Shown piece after piece: positions 42,305 to 50,966 of a DNA stretch of 64,000 bases. Source of the stretch: Bradyrhizobium sp. dw_78. GTDB lineage: Bacteria; Pseudomonadota; Alphaproteobacteria; Rhizobiales; Xanthobacteraceae. The stretch lies in NCBI RefSeq assembly GCF_018449525.1, contig NZ_JAAVUS010000009.1, forward strand, positions 1 through 64,000. The letters are read 5' to 3'. How positions within the stretch are numbered: position 1 is the first letter of the stretch; every line of letters starts with the position of its first letter. A program made the position numbers and the translations under genes. The notes beneath the pieces were generated by a model that saw only the letters and a list, made by a program, of their open reading frames with translations, was not told the DNA's origin and did no database searches.

Positions 42305-42337
42305 CCTACTCTCCGCCTCTGCGCCGTCGCGTCAATG

Positions 42338-42357
42338 CAAGTATACTGACGTTCAGC
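42338..42357. promoter_or_regulatory. Candidate MarR-2 site upstream of the minus-strand ABC operon
   Basis: AAGTATACTGACGTTCAG contains the core AGTATACTGACG, which differs by one base from AGTACACTGACG upstream of the plus-strand ABC operon (43230). It lies 35-50 bases before the ATG of the binding protein at 42304, in the gap shared with MarR-2. Confidence 0.55.
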
Positions 42358-42568
42358 AAAATCCGGGCCAACGTGGTTTCGCATTTCGCAAGGGAAATCA
42401 ACGAGAACAGGATTTGGCGATCGTGGCAGCCTGACCACCCATTCCGCAATTGGCTGAAAATTAGACTGGCCACCGCCATAGCGGGACTAGCCGCACGGCG
42501 CTATTAGACTCCGTCTCGCACAATGCCGGGAATCGCCCGGCAGAAATGGAATTGGCCAGCGGCCGAAA

Positions 42569-43051
42569 ATGACCAAGCGTGAACATCGGAAACCACCGCG
42601 GGTCGCGCTGTTCAGACGGCCCGGATTCCTGGTCCGGCGGCTGCACCAGATCTACGTCGCCATCTACTTCCAGAACTGTGAGCGCTTCGGCACCACGCCG
42701 GTACAGTCGAGCGTCATGCAGGTTCTGTCGGCCCAACCCGGCATGGACCAGATTGCGCTGGCGGGCGAAATCGGCATCGACCGCACCACGGCATCGAGCG
42801 TGTTGTCGCGGCTGGAAGCGCGCGGCATTGTCAAGCGTGAAACCGATCCCGAAGACCGGCGAACCAAGCGCGCCTATCTCACGCCGACCGGAAAAGCGAT
42901 GCTGCAGGATATGCAAGCCTCGATCGAGGCGGCCCATCGGGAACTCGTCAAGCCGCTGGATCCGGCCGAACGCGAGCGATTTCTCGAACAACTGCTGTGC
43001 CTCGTGCAGGCCAACAATGACAAGGGACGCTCGCCGCTGCGGAACCTGTAG
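42569..43051 (+). CDS. MarR-family regulator (MarR-2)
   Basis: A 160-residue winged-helix regulator with the dimer helix GFLVRRLHQIYVAIYFQN, recognition region LAGEIGIDRTTASSVLSRLEARGIV and wing DPEDRRTKRAYLT. It ends in GRSPLRNL like MarR-1. It sits between two ABC importer operons, divergent from one (42304) and upstream of the other (43294), and a common sequence AGTAYACTGACG occurs in front of both. It may coordinate both importers. Confidence 0.9.
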   Translation: MTKREHRKPPRVALFRRPGFLVRRLHQIYVAIYFQNCERFGTTPVQSSVMQVLSAQPGMDQIALAGEIGIDRTTASSVLSRLEARGIVKRETDPEDRRTKRAYLTPTGKAMLQDMQASIEAAHRELVKPLDPAERERFLEQLLCLVQANNDKGRSPLRNL

Positions 43052-43226
43052 GGTTTTTACTGCGGTATCAAGCGTGCGCACCCGCTGACACCCGGAAATG
43101 CCGACGATCAAAAAGCAGGCGGGCTGCGCTCAAAAAATGCACTTGCGCCGCAACGCTTCTGGAATAATTTCGCTCATTCAGTGAAAACGAAGGGAATGCC
43201 GGTCGCGCGATGTTTTCAGATCAAAT

Positions 43227-43253
43227 CATCAGTACACTGACGATTTTACTGAA
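43227..43253 (+). promoter_or_regulatory. Candidate MarR-2 operator upstream of the plus-strand ABC operon
   Basis: ATCAGTACACTGACGATTTTACTGAAC contains the inverted repeat TCAGT-AC-ACTGA (43229-43240) and a second half-site ACTGA. Its AGTACACTGACG matches the site at 42339-42351 at 11 of 12 positions. It ends 40 bases before the start of the binding-protein gene. Confidence 0.6.
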
Positions 43254-43293
43254 CTTCCGCCGCAGCCGTTCGGGGCTTTGAGGGAGAATGGAC

Positions 43294-44373
43294 ATGCAAC
43301 AGCACGCAGGCTTGCCGAGACTCCCGGTATGGACAAGATCGTTACGCGGTCATGGATCGATGATATTCCGCGCGACGATGGTCCGCTCCGCCTTGCTGGC
43401 GGCTTTGATCTTCGGTGCGACCGGACTTTTCGCGCGCGATGCCCACGCGGAGGTCAGTGAACTCCGTCTCGCCCGCCAATACGGCATCTCGCATCTCGCC
43501 ATGGCCCTCATGGATCAGTTGCAGCTGGTGCAGCACCAGGCCGAAAAAGCCGGACTGAAGGACTTGAAAGTCACCTGGAGCCGGTTCAGCGACGGGCCGG
43601 GTATGAACGAGGCGCTTCTCTCCGGGAATCTCGATATCGCCAATGGCGGCCTGACGGCGCTGATCGTGCTGTGGGACAAGAGCAAGGGCGCCTATGTCGG
43701 CCTTTCCGCGTTGAGCTCGATGCCCGCGGTGATGATGACCCGCGATCCCGCCATCACCAGTGTGAAGGATTTCAAGGAAAGCGACCGAATAGGGCTGGTC
43801 TCGCGGGTGTCGATGCAGGCGATCATCCTGCGGATGCTGGCCGCCGAAGCCTATGGCAAGGACCAGTCCGCCAGGCTCGACCACCTGACGGTTCCGCTTC
43901 CGCACCCGGACGCGATGGCGGCGCTGCTGTCCGGCCGCAGCGAAATCACCGCGCATTTCACCGCCGCGCCTTATTACCAGCAGGAGACTGCGGCCGGACT
44001 GCACCGCGCTTTCAGCTCCTATGGCATCCTCGGCGGACCCGCGACCTATAGCGTGGTCTGGACCTCAAAGAAATTCATCGAACAAAATCCCAGGACCACC
44101 CAGGTGGTCCTGGCGGCGATCGAAGAAGCGACCGACATCATCAAGAATGATCCAAGGCGCGCCGCCGAAACCTATTTGAAGGCCGAGGATTCGTCGCTGA
44201 GTGCCGATGCCGTCGAAGCCATGATCAAGGATCCGGAAAACGTCTTCACCATGACCCCGCAGAACGTCATGAAGTTCGTCAACTTCATGACCGAAACCGG
44301 AACGGTGAAATCGCCGGCTAACAGCTGGAAAGACCTGTTCACCTCGCTCATCGCCGACAAGCCCGGCAGCTGA
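43294..44373 (+). CDS. NMT1-type ABC substrate-binding protein
   Basis: A 359-residue binding protein. ATGs lie at 43288 and 43294; AGGGAG (43281-43286) is 7 bases from the second, which was therefore chosen. The signal sequence is internal to a long leader, with the hydrophobic core MVRSALLAALIFGATGLFARDAHA near residues 29-52, so an ATG at 43360 is also possible. The body (MNEALLSGNLDIANGGLTALIVLWDKSKG; RIGLVSRVSMQAIILRMLAAE) is of the NMT1/SsuA type. The ATPase and permease follow at once, making a complete importer. Confidence 0.88.
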   Translation: MQQHAGLPRLPVWTRSLRGHGSMIFRATMVRSALLAALIFGATGLFARDAHAEVSELRLARQYGISHLAMALMDQLQLVQHQAEKAGLKDLKVTWSRFSDGPGMNEALLSGNLDIANGGLTALIVLWDKSKGAYVGLSALSSMPAVMMTRDPAITSVKDFKESDRIGLVSRVSMQAIILRMLAAEAYGKDQSARLDHLTVPLPHPDAMAALLSGRSEITAHFTAAPYYQQETAAGLHRAFSSYGILGGPATYSVVWTSKKFIEQNPRTTQVVLAAIEEATDIIKNDPRRAAETYLKAEDSSLSADAVEAMIKDPENVFTMTPQNVMKFVNFMTETGTVKSPANSWKDLFTSLIADKPGS

Positions 44374-44386
44374 TCGCAGGTTAGCG

Positions 44387-45202
44387 ATGACGGAGCAGAC
44401 ACAAACCACAGCGTGCGACAAACCGGATCTGCTCAAGGTCGACGACGTCACGCTGCAATACAAGACGCCGCAGCATCTCGTCACCGCGACCTACAAGGTC
44501 GGCTTCACGGTCCAGGAAAGCGAGCGATACGTCATCCTCGGGCCGTCGGGTTGCGGCAAATCGACCTTGCTGAAAGCCGTCGGCGGCTTCATGGCCCCGG
44601 TGAGCGGCACCATCTCCATCCACGGCAAGTCCATCAGCGCGCCCGGGCCCGATCGGATGATGGTGTTTCAGGAGTTCGAACAGCTGATGCCCTGGAAGAC
44701 CGTGCTGCAGAACGTCGAATTTCCGATGCGGGCGACCAAGAAATTCGGCCGCGCCGAGTCGCGCCAGCGCGCGCTGTCCATGATCGACCGCGTCAAGCTC
44801 GGCAAATTCCGCGATGCGTATCCCCACATGCTCTCGGGCGGCATGAAAATGCGGGTCGCCCTAGCCCGCGCGATGGCGTTCGAGCCCTCGATGCTGCTGA
44901 TGGACGAGCCGTTCGCCGCGCTCGACGCCCTGACACGGCGGGAAATGCAGGAGGAACTCCTGGGTCTGTGGGAGCAGTTTCGGTTCACCGTCCTGTTCGT
45001 CACCCATTCGATCGAGGAAGCCATTCTGGTCGGCTCGCGCATCCTCGTTCTGTCGCCTCATCCCGGCCGCGTCCGCGCCGAACTCGACGCCTCCAGGCTC
45101 GGCTTCGGCGAGGTGGACAGCGCCGAATTCGGCGCGCTCACGAAACGGATTCACGGCCTTCTGTTCGGTCAGAAGCTCGAAGCCGTCGCGAAAGGCATCT
45201 GA
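44387..45202 (+). CDS. ABC transporter ATP-binding protein (SsuB/TauB-type)
   Basis: A 271-residue ATPase subunit with Walker A GPSGCGKST, signature LSGGMKMRVALARAM, Walker B LLMDEPFAALD and THSIEEAILVGSRILVLS. The signature has KMRV where most have QQRV. It is 13 bases after the binding-protein gene and 2 bases before the permease gene, so all three are one operon. Confidence 0.93.
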   Translation: MTEQTQTTACDKPDLLKVDDVTLQYKTPQHLVTATYKVGFTVQESERYVILGPSGCGKSTLLKAVGGFMAPVSGTISIHGKSISAPGPDRMMVFQEFEQLMPWKTVLQNVEFPMRATKKFGRAESRQRALSMIDRVKLGKFRDAYPHMLSGGMKMRVALARAMAFEPSMLLMDEPFAALDALTRREMQEELLGLWEQFRFTVLFVTHSIEEAILVGSRILVLSPHPGRVRAELDASRLGFGEVDSAEFGALTKRIHGLLFGQKLEAVAKGI

Positions 45203-45204
45203 CC

Positions 45205-46107
45205 ATGTCCGGCGCCTCCCTCGACACACGGACCCCACAGTCACGGGCACCACAGCCGCGCCCGGAATTCGAGCGCGAGCCGATCGACGCTTCCGGCGTG
45301 GGAGATGTCGAACGCCCGCTGGGCTTCGTCGAAAGGCTGACGAACAATGATGCGGTCCGCCGCCTTGCGATCCTGCTGGTGCTTGGCCTGATCTGGGAAC
45401 TTTATGCGCGGTGGATCGACAATCCCCTGATCCTGCCGACGCTTGGCGCCACCCTCACGACATTCTTCGGCGACCTCATGAACGGCGTGCTGATCGATCG
45501 CGTTGCGACGTCGCTGCGGTCATTATTGCTCGGTTATTTTTCCGGCATTTTTCTGGCAGCCTTGTTCACGACGGTTGCGGTGTCGACACGGATCGGCTCC
45601 GACGTGCTGGCGACGTTGACGGCCATGTTCAATCCGGTTCCCGCCATCGCCTTGTTGCCGCTGGCGCTGATATGGTTCGGGCTTGGCACCCCCTCGCTGG
45701 TGTTTGTCATCGTGCATTCGGTGCTGTGGGCGGTAGCGTTGAATACCCTGACCGGCTTCCGCAGCGTGCCTGAAACGCTGCGGATGAGCGGCCGGAATTA
45801 TGGCCTGCAGGGCATCCGATATGTGGCGTTGATCCTGATCCCCGCGGCGTTTCCTTCAATCCTGACCGGCCTGAAGATCGGCTGGGCCTTTGCCTGGCGC
45901 ACGCTGATCGCCGCCGAACTGGTGTTCGGGGTCTCATCGCGCTCCGGCGGTCTCGGCTGGTACATTTTCGAGGCACGCTCCGAGCTTGAAACCGACCGCG
46001 TCTTCGCAGGCCTGCTCGCGGTCATCCTGATCGGATTGATCGTCGAGGCCGTGATCTTCCGCTTCATCGAAAGGCGAACCGTGCTGCGCTGGGGCATGCA
46101 GCGATAG
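45205..46107 (+). CDS. ABC transporter permease (SsuC/TauC-type)
   Basis: A 300-residue permease with a hydrophilic N-terminal extension of about 50 residues before the first membrane helix. The transport motif is GFRSVPETLRMSGRNYGLQGIRYVALILIPAAFPSI, and FNPVPAIALLPLALIWFGLG precedes it. The frame is open well upstream inside the ATPase gene, but the ATG at 45205, 2 bases after the ATPase stop, is the natural start. Only one permease is present, so the channel is a homodimer, unlike the neighbouring system. Confidence 0.92.
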   Translation: MSGASLDTRTPQSRAPQPRPEFEREPIDASGVGDVERPLGFVERLTNNDAVRRLAILLVLGLIWELYARWIDNPLILPTLGATLTTFFGDLMNGVLIDRVATSLRSLLLGYFSGIFLAALFTTVAVSTRIGSDVLATLTAMFNPVPAIALLPLALIWFGLGTPSLVFVIVHSVLWAVALNTLTGFRSVPETLRMSGRNYGLQGIRYVALILIPAAFPSILTGLKIGWAFAWRTLIAAELVFGVSSRSGGLGWYIFEARSELETDRVFAGLLAVILIGLIVEAVIFRFIERRTVLRWGMQR

Positions 46108-46158
46108 CTTCGGCTGCCTCCGCCGCAACGATAAATTCCAGAAAAAGGACGTGTGAGA

Positions 46159-47649
46159 ATGCGAACGCTGATCAAGGCAAAATGGATCGTCGCCAATGAC
46201 GGCCGCGGCCACACGCTGCTGCGTGACGGCGTCGTGGTCTTCGAAGGAAAGCACATTATCCATGTCGGCCAATCCTTCGACGGGCCCGTCGACCGCAGCA
46301 TCGATGCCGGCTCCAAGCTGGTCTGTCCGGGCTTCATCGATACCCATGTCCATTCCGGTCATCGCGCCTCGCACCGGCTGATCAGCGATGCCGGGCGGCC
46401 GCTCTATTTCGGCCAGCCCTTCCTCGAAATCAGCGTGCCGAAGGAAGGGCGCGTGGTCTCGGGCGATCCCCGCTACCTGAAGCCGGGCGACACCGCGCTC
46501 AACGCGGCGCTCGAACTCAACGCCATGTTCACCGTGGCCGAACTGCTCCGCAACGGCGTGACCACCTTCGTCGAATTCGGTAGCCAGGAGAGCGTTCAAC
46601 TGGCGCTGATGAAGCAGATCGAGCGGTTTGGGACGCGGGCCTATCTCGGCCCGGGATATGATTCCGGCCGCTGGGTCGGTGACAGCAATGGCGGCCTCAA
46701 GCGCGTACACGATCCCGAAGGCGGCCTGCGCGGTCTGGACATCGCCGTCGAATTCATCCGGAAATATGAGGGCGCGCTGGAGGACCGGATTCGCGGCATC
46801 CTGGTGCCGCGCGAGGTGGAAACCTCGACCGTTGATCTGCTCGAGAAAACCCTTGGCTTCGCCGACGAACTGAAGGTACCGATGGCCACCCACGCCGCCT
46901 ACAGCGTGCTTGAATTCCACGACATCGTCCGCGAATTCCAGATGACGCCGATCGAGCTTCTGGACAAGGTCGGCATGTTGCGCACGACGCTGAACATCGG
47001 ACACGGCAATTTCATCGCCGACAACAGCAACCTGAATTATTCCGGCGCCCGCGACCTCGAATTGATGGGCACGCACCAATGCTCGATTTCCCACTGCCCG
47101 ATCAACATCGCCCGCAGGGCCCGCACGCTCGACAATTGGGATCGCTATCGCAATGCCGGCGTCAATGTCACCATCGGCAGCGATACCTATCCGCGCGACA
47201 TGATCATGAACATGCGGACCGCGTCGCTGATGGGAAAGATCATGGGCCACGACTACTACAAGGCGCCGGCCGGACAAGTCTTCGAGGCCGCGACCCTGGG
47301 CGGCGCGCGCTCGCTCGGACGCAACGACCTCGGAAAGCTGTCGGCCGGCGCCCTGGCCGACATCGTGATCATCGATTTTGACGGCCGGCACTCGCTGCGA
47401 TACGGGCCGGTCCGGGATCCCATCAAGAGCCTGGTCGAATGCGGCGTCGGCGACGACATCGATACGGTGATCGTCAACGGCAACATTTGCATGGAAAACG
47501 GCGTAATCCCGGGTCTCGATATTGACGATTTGCGCGATCGGGCCCAGCGTTCCGGCGAACATATCTGGTCGACCCTGCAGGATTGGGACCCGCGCGGCAG
47601 GACGGCCGAAGAAGCCAGCCCGTGGTCCTTTCCCCTGCATTCACATTGA
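46159..47649 (+). CDS. AtzA/TrzN/SsnA-type amidohydrolase (deaminase or hydrolase of ring compounds)
   Basis: A 496-residue metal-dependent hydrolase. Metal ligands are visible: His63 and His65 in FIDTHVHSGH, His245 in MATHAAYS, His282 in NIGHGNF and Asp342 in GSDTYPRD, with the SHCP motif before it. This is the subtype III amidohydrolase pattern of guanine and cytosine deaminases and of triazine hydrolases (AtzA, TrzN). The ATG at 46159 is 8 bases after AAGGA; a GTG two codons upstream is also open. It follows the ABC importer by 51 bases, so the importer probably supplies a nitrogen-heterocyclic or amide substrate. Confidence 0.88.
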   Translation: MRTLIKAKWIVANDGRGHTLLRDGVVVFEGKHIIHVGQSFDGPVDRSIDAGSKLVCPGFIDTHVHSGHRASHRLISDAGRPLYFGQPFLEISVPKEGRVVSGDPRYLKPGDTALNAALELNAMFTVAELLRNGVTTFVEFGSQESVQLALMKQIERFGTRAYLGPGYDSGRWVGDSNGGLKRVHDPEGGLRGLDIAVEFIRKYEGALEDRIRGILVPREVETSTVDLLEKTLGFADELKVPMATHAAYSVLEFHDIVREFQMTPIELLDKVGMLRTTLNIGHGNFIADNSNLNYSGARDLELMGTHQCSISHCPINIARRARTLDNWDRYRNAGVNVTIGSDTYPRDMIMNMRTASLMGKIMGHDYYKAPAGQVFEAATLGGARSLGRNDLGKLSAGALADIVIIDFDGRHSLRYGPVRDPIKSLVECGVGDDIDTVIVNGNICMENGVIPGLDIDDLRDRAQRSGEHIWSTLQDWDPRGRTAEEASPWSFPLHSH

Positions 47650-47659
47650 GAGGCCGCCG

Positions 47660-48514
47660 ATGACCGGCAACGATCCGAAAGACCCCCGCTCGAACTGGAG
47701 CGCCTTGACTCAGGCGGAGCGCGATGCGGCCTATGACAACAACAAGGCTGTCGCCAACAGCCCCGCGCTGATCGCCGAGCGCAACGAATCCTCGGCGGCG
47801 TTGCGGGCCACCCGCGCCGACGCTCTGGACATTCCGTATGGCAAGCGCGAACGGAACAAGATCGATCTCTACCCTGCCCGCGACCCGTCGGCGCCGTGTC
47901 TGGTCTTCATCCACGGCGGCTACTGGCAGCGCAATTCCCGCGAATTCTTCGCCATGCTGGTCGAGGGCATGGCCGCGCATGGATGGTCCGTCGCCATCCC
48001 CAGCTATTCGCTGGCGCCGGATGCAACCCTGAGCGAAATCGTCGAGGATATCTCGGCGGCGCTGGATTGGCTGGCCGCCCACGGTCCTGCGCACGGCATC
48101 GCCGGACCGGTGATTTTATCCGGCTGGTCGGCCGGGGCACATCTCACCGCGCTCGCACTCGATCATCCGCTGGTCACGGCCGGGCTCGCGATCTCCGGCG
48201 TCTATGAACTCGCGCCGATCCGCGACACCTCGCTGAATATTGCGCTGAAACTGACGGATGAGGAGATCGCAACACTTTCGCCGCTCCGGCTTCCGGTCGT
48301 GCCAAAGCGCATGGCGATCGCCTACGGTTCGAACGAACTGCCAGCCCTGGCGTGGGACTCGAAAAAGCTCTACACCGCGCGCCAGGCCGCCGGCGCGCCG
48401 GGCGAACTCGCCGTCATCGAGGGCGCCGACCACTTCACCATTTTGGAACAGTTGCGTCGCGCGGACGGCGCGCTTGTCAAAGTCGCGCTGTCGCTTGCCG
48501 CGACGCCCGGTTAG
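47660..48514 (+). CDS. Alpha/beta hydrolase, kynurenine-formamidase-like
   Basis: A 284-residue hydrolase. The oxyanion motif HGGYWQ (85-90), nucleophile Ser157 in SGWSAGAHL and a histidine in GADHFTILE near residue 262 form the catalytic set. HGGYWQ is characteristic of arylformamidases (kynurenine formamidase) and related esterases. No tryptophan-degradation partner (tryptophan dioxygenase, kynureninase) is nearby. It is 10 bases after the amidohydrolase gene, likely the next step in the same pathway, for example hydrolysis of a formamide or amide product. It overlaps the convergent Rieske gene by 4 bases. Confidence 0.88.
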   Translation: MTGNDPKDPRSNWSALTQAERDAAYDNNKAVANSPALIAERNESSAALRATRADALDIPYGKRERNKIDLYPARDPSAPCLVFIHGGYWQRNSREFFAMLVEGMAAHGWSVAIPSYSLAPDATLSEIVEDISAALDWLAAHGPAHGIAGPVILSGWSAGAHLTALALDHPLVTAGLAISGVYELAPIRDTSLNIALKLTDEEIATLSPLRLPVVPKRMAIAYGSNELPALAWDSKKLYTARQAAGAPGELAVIEGADHFTILEQLRRADGALVKVALSLAATPG

Positions 48515-48855
48515 CGCGCGGCGGACTCGATCGCCGCGGCATCGACCCAGATCCGCCCGTCCCTGATCCGCGTGGGATAGCGCCGCAGCGGCCGGCTCGG
48601 CCAGCCCGGCGAAATATGACCGTCGTTCAGATCGAACGAGGCCAGATGGCGCGGACAGGACAGGCGGCCGCCGGCGACGCGCCCCAAACTCAAATCGGCC
48701 TGCTCATGCGGACAGGCCCGCTCACAGGCGAAGACCCGCTCGCCGTCACGGACCAGCAGCATGTCGACGGCCTCGACCCGCACGCAAAGGATGGCCTGAT
48801 CGGCCAGCCGCTGCAGCGGCAAGACTTCGACCCACCTCGCGACTTCCTGCGTCAT
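48511..48855 (-). CDS. Small Rieske [2Fe-2S] protein
   Basis: A 114-residue Rieske-domain protein. Cluster ligands are Cys48 and His50 in ACPH and Cys67 and His70 in SCPRH, 17 residues apart. It resembles ferredoxin-like Rieske proteins of oxygenase systems and has no membrane anchor or oxygenase domain. It lies last in the minus-strand run behind three DUF1989 genes (18-base gap). No matching oxygenase or reductase is in the window, so its electron partner is unknown. Confidence 0.88.
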   Translation of the reverse strand: MTQEVARWVEVLPLQRLADQAILCVRVEAVDMLLVRDGERVFACERACPHEQADLSLGRVAGGRLSCPRHLASFDLNDGHISPGWPSRPLRRYPTRIRDGRIWVDAAAIESAAR

Positions 48856-48873
48856 GGCGATTGAAAACGCTCG

Positions 48874-49506
48874 TCACAGCCCGGGCGCGTCGCGAACCAC
48901 CACGCGTATCGGCGTCGGATTGAAACCATTACAGGGATTGTTCACCTGAGGACAATTGGAGATGACGAATAGCACATCCATGTCGGCGGTCACGTCGACA
49001 TAATTTCCCGGGGCCGAAATACCGTCGACCACCGTGAAATTTCCCGCGGGGTCGATCGGCACGTTCATGAAGAAATTCAGGTTCGACACGATGTCGCGCT
49101 TGGTCAGGCCGTGTTTCGACAATTCGAGGATGAAATTCTCGCGGCAGGCATGCTGATATTTTGTCGCTTCGCCGAAACGAACCGCGTTGCTCTCGCAGGA
49201 GCAACACCCCGCCGACGTGTCATGCCGGCCGCAGGAATCGGCCGTGATGCGCGCCATCACCCGGCCCCGGTTCGAAATCAACCGTGTTCCAAGTTCGACA
49301 TAGGCCGATCCCTGCACGCGCAAGGTATCCTGCGAACTGTAACGCTCGGCGGGATCGTCGGCGCCATAGAGCAAGGCATCGACCGCCTGCTGCCCCTCGC
49401 TGTCGATGATCCGCAGGGTTTGGCCTCTCTTCAATACCCGCGACCACGGCCGCTCCGCCGGTATGTCGCAGGCATAGACGACGTCGGAAATATCCGGATT
49501 GGTCAT
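48874..49506 (-). CDS. DUF1989 protein, UAAP2/CgdB-like
   Basis: A 210-residue member of the urea-carboxylase-associated (DUF1989) family. It keeps the cysteine-rich core DSCGRHDTSAGCCSC (Cys92, 101, 102, 104), Cys121 in HACRENF, and PGNYVDVTADMDVLFVISNCPQ. UAAP1/UAAP2 pairs are known as carboxyguanidine deiminases (CgdA/CgdB) in guanidine use. Here the expected guanidine/urea carboxylase and allophanate hydrolase are missing, so another substrate is possible. The gene starts 12 bases after its paralogue with a G-rich ribosome site. Confidence 0.9.
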   Translation of the reverse strand: MTNPDISDVVYACDIPAERPWSRVLKRGQTLRIIDSEGQQAVDALLYGADDPAERYSSQDTLRVQGSAYVELGTRLISNRGRVMARITADSCGRHDTSAGCCSCESNAVRFGEATKYQHACRENFILELSKHGLTKRDIVSNLNFFMNVPIDPAGNFTVVDGISAPGNYVDVTADMDVLFVISNCPQVNNPCNGFNPTPIRVVVRDAPGL

Positions 49507-49518
49507 TTGCAGCCCCCC

Positions 49519-50334
49519 TCAAACATAGAGCCGGTCCGTGAACGCGAAGGCGCGGGCGGCTTCCGGCGATGCGGTCCGGCAGAGATCGTCCGGCGATGGC
49601 GCAGCCGCGCGGTGCTTGACCAGCGTGACCGGTCCGCTCGCCGCGGGCCGCGCGGGATCGAGCGGGTGTGCGCAATTCGACGCGACAACAACGAGATCCA
49701 TCTCGGCGCGCAGGTCGACAAAGTCCCCTACCCGCTTGCGACCCGGATTCCAAACAAAGCGGCCGGCGGCATCGAGCGAGACCGGCGCGAAAAACGTGAC
49801 ACAGGGCGGAATGTCCCTGGCGCCGAGTCCAATTTTCGCCGCGGCGGCGAGAAAATTCTCCTGCGTATTGCGCGTCGTCTCGCCGAACGCGGCGTGGGTC
49901 GAGGCCGGCGTGGAGCCGCCGACCAACAGATCGTGCGCGCCGCTGGTGTCCTCGACCACCGACAGGCATACGCGCCCCATGTCCGACAGGATGACGCGGC
50001 CCTTCGAGACGGCGGCGCTCCATTGCACCTTCACGGTGTCGGCGCAGTTGATCCGCTCCGACATATCCTGCTCGCGCCAGCCGATCAGCGACACGCTGGA
50101 GCGGCCGGAATCATCAACGATCCGCAGCGCCTCGCCGCGGCGCAGGCGGATCGTCGCGTACCAGCCGGCGGGAATCTGCTCCCGATCGATCACCGCCTCG
50201 GGCGCGACCGGCGCGCCATCGAGAGGCGTCGGCTCGGGCAGGCCCTTCGGGGTCAATTCCTGCCCCGCCGCTCGAAGCTCCTCGTAGCGGCGCCGGTTGG
50301 CCTCGGCAATTTCCTGCTTGGTCTGGGCCGTCAT
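49519..50334 (-). CDS. DUF1989 protein, UAAP1/CgdA-like
   Basis: A 271-residue DUF1989 protein with an N-terminal helical extension (about 1-55) as in UAAP1. The core reads EDTSGAHDLLVGGSTP and GETTRNTQENF, so the cysteines at the two core positions are Gly/Ser and Thr; it is probably the non-catalytic or regulatory partner, as CgdA is to CgdB. The ATG at 50334 has a GGAGGG site; the frame upstream overlaps the next gene and looks unreal. It is flanked 12 and 17 bases away by two further DUF1989 genes. Confidence 0.9.
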   Translation of the reverse strand: MTAQTKQEIAEANRRRYEELRAAGQELTPKGLPEPTPLDGAPVAPEAVIDREQIPAGWYATIRLRRGEALRIVDDSGRSSVSLIGWREQDMSERINCADTVKVQWSAAVSKGRVILSDMGRVCLSVVEDTSGAHDLLVGGSTPASTHAAFGETTRNTQENFLAAAAKIGLGARDIPPCVTFFAPVSLDAAGRFVWNPGRKRVGDFVDLRAEMDLVVVASNCAHPLDPARPAASGPVTLVKHRAAAPSPDDLCRTASPEAARAFAFTDRLYV

Positions 50335-50351
50335 GTGTTCCCTCCGCCATG

Positions 50352-50957
50352 CTATCCGGTGACCGTGAAATGCGCCTCGACCGGCTTTCCCGCCTTGCCG
50401 TTGATCGGCAGGATATCCTGCGGGCACGCGGAGAATGCGATCACCAGATCCATCTCGGCTCGCAGGCGGACATGGCCGCCGGGTACCGGTTGTGGCGGCG
50501 CCGCGAAGCCGAGGGTTCCGTCGGCATCCCAAGGAATATTCATGAACAGATTGAGCGGGCTCGGCACCTCCGGCGGCACCAGCCCGAGTTCGGCCATGCC
50601 GGCAAAGAGATTGTCCGTGCAATTGTCATGATGGCCTTCGACGCCAAGAAACGCATAGCGATATCGATCGCAAGCGGCGATCAGCGTGTCATGGACTCCG
50701 CCTGAGGTATCCTCGATCAGGGTCAGGATCGGCCGGCGCCGGTTGGTCCGCAGCACGTCGCCTGGCCTTGGAACCAGATGCAGGCTGTGCGCGCGCGTGT
50801 GTTCGTTCGACATGAACTCGCCAAGATCAGCGCGGTTGAAAGCCCAGGTGTCGACCACCTGCTCGCCATGGGTATTGACGACGGTGACGACCTGCCCGGC
50901 CGCAACAAGATGGGCCTTGCCACGCCGCGCCGGAATTTCGATCAGCGAATCTGTCAT
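50352..50957 (-). CDS. DUF1989 protein, third paralogue
   Basis: A 201-residue DUF1989 protein. The core is EDTSGGVHDTLIAACDRYRY (Cys96) and GVEGHHDNCTDNL (Cys113), so it keeps both core cysteines and adds a His pair. It starts directly with the fold, without the UAAP1 extension. A third DUF1989 protein next to a UAAP1/UAAP2 pair is unusual. It has a GAGGTAA ribosome site, 9 bases after the RidA-family gene stop. Function unknown; ligand-binding or deiminase chemistry on a guanidino or amidino compound is the best guess. Confidence 0.88.
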   Translation of the reverse strand: MTDSLIEIPARRGKAHLVAAGQVVTVVNTHGEQVVDTWAFNRADLGEFMSNEHTRAHSLHLVPRPGDVLRTNRRRPILTLIEDTSGGVHDTLIAACDRYRYAFLGVEGHHDNCTDNLFAGMAELGLVPPEVPSPLNLFMNIPWDADGTLGFAAPPQPVPGGHVRLRAEMDLVIAFSACPQDILPINGKAGKPVEAHFTVTG

Positions 50958-50966
50958 GCCGTTACC

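Noticed and set aside
48874..50957. Complete guanidine or urea carboxylase operon
   Set aside because: Only the DUF1989 (UAAP-type) genes are present. Neither the biotin-dependent carboxylase nor allophanate hydrolase occurs in the window.
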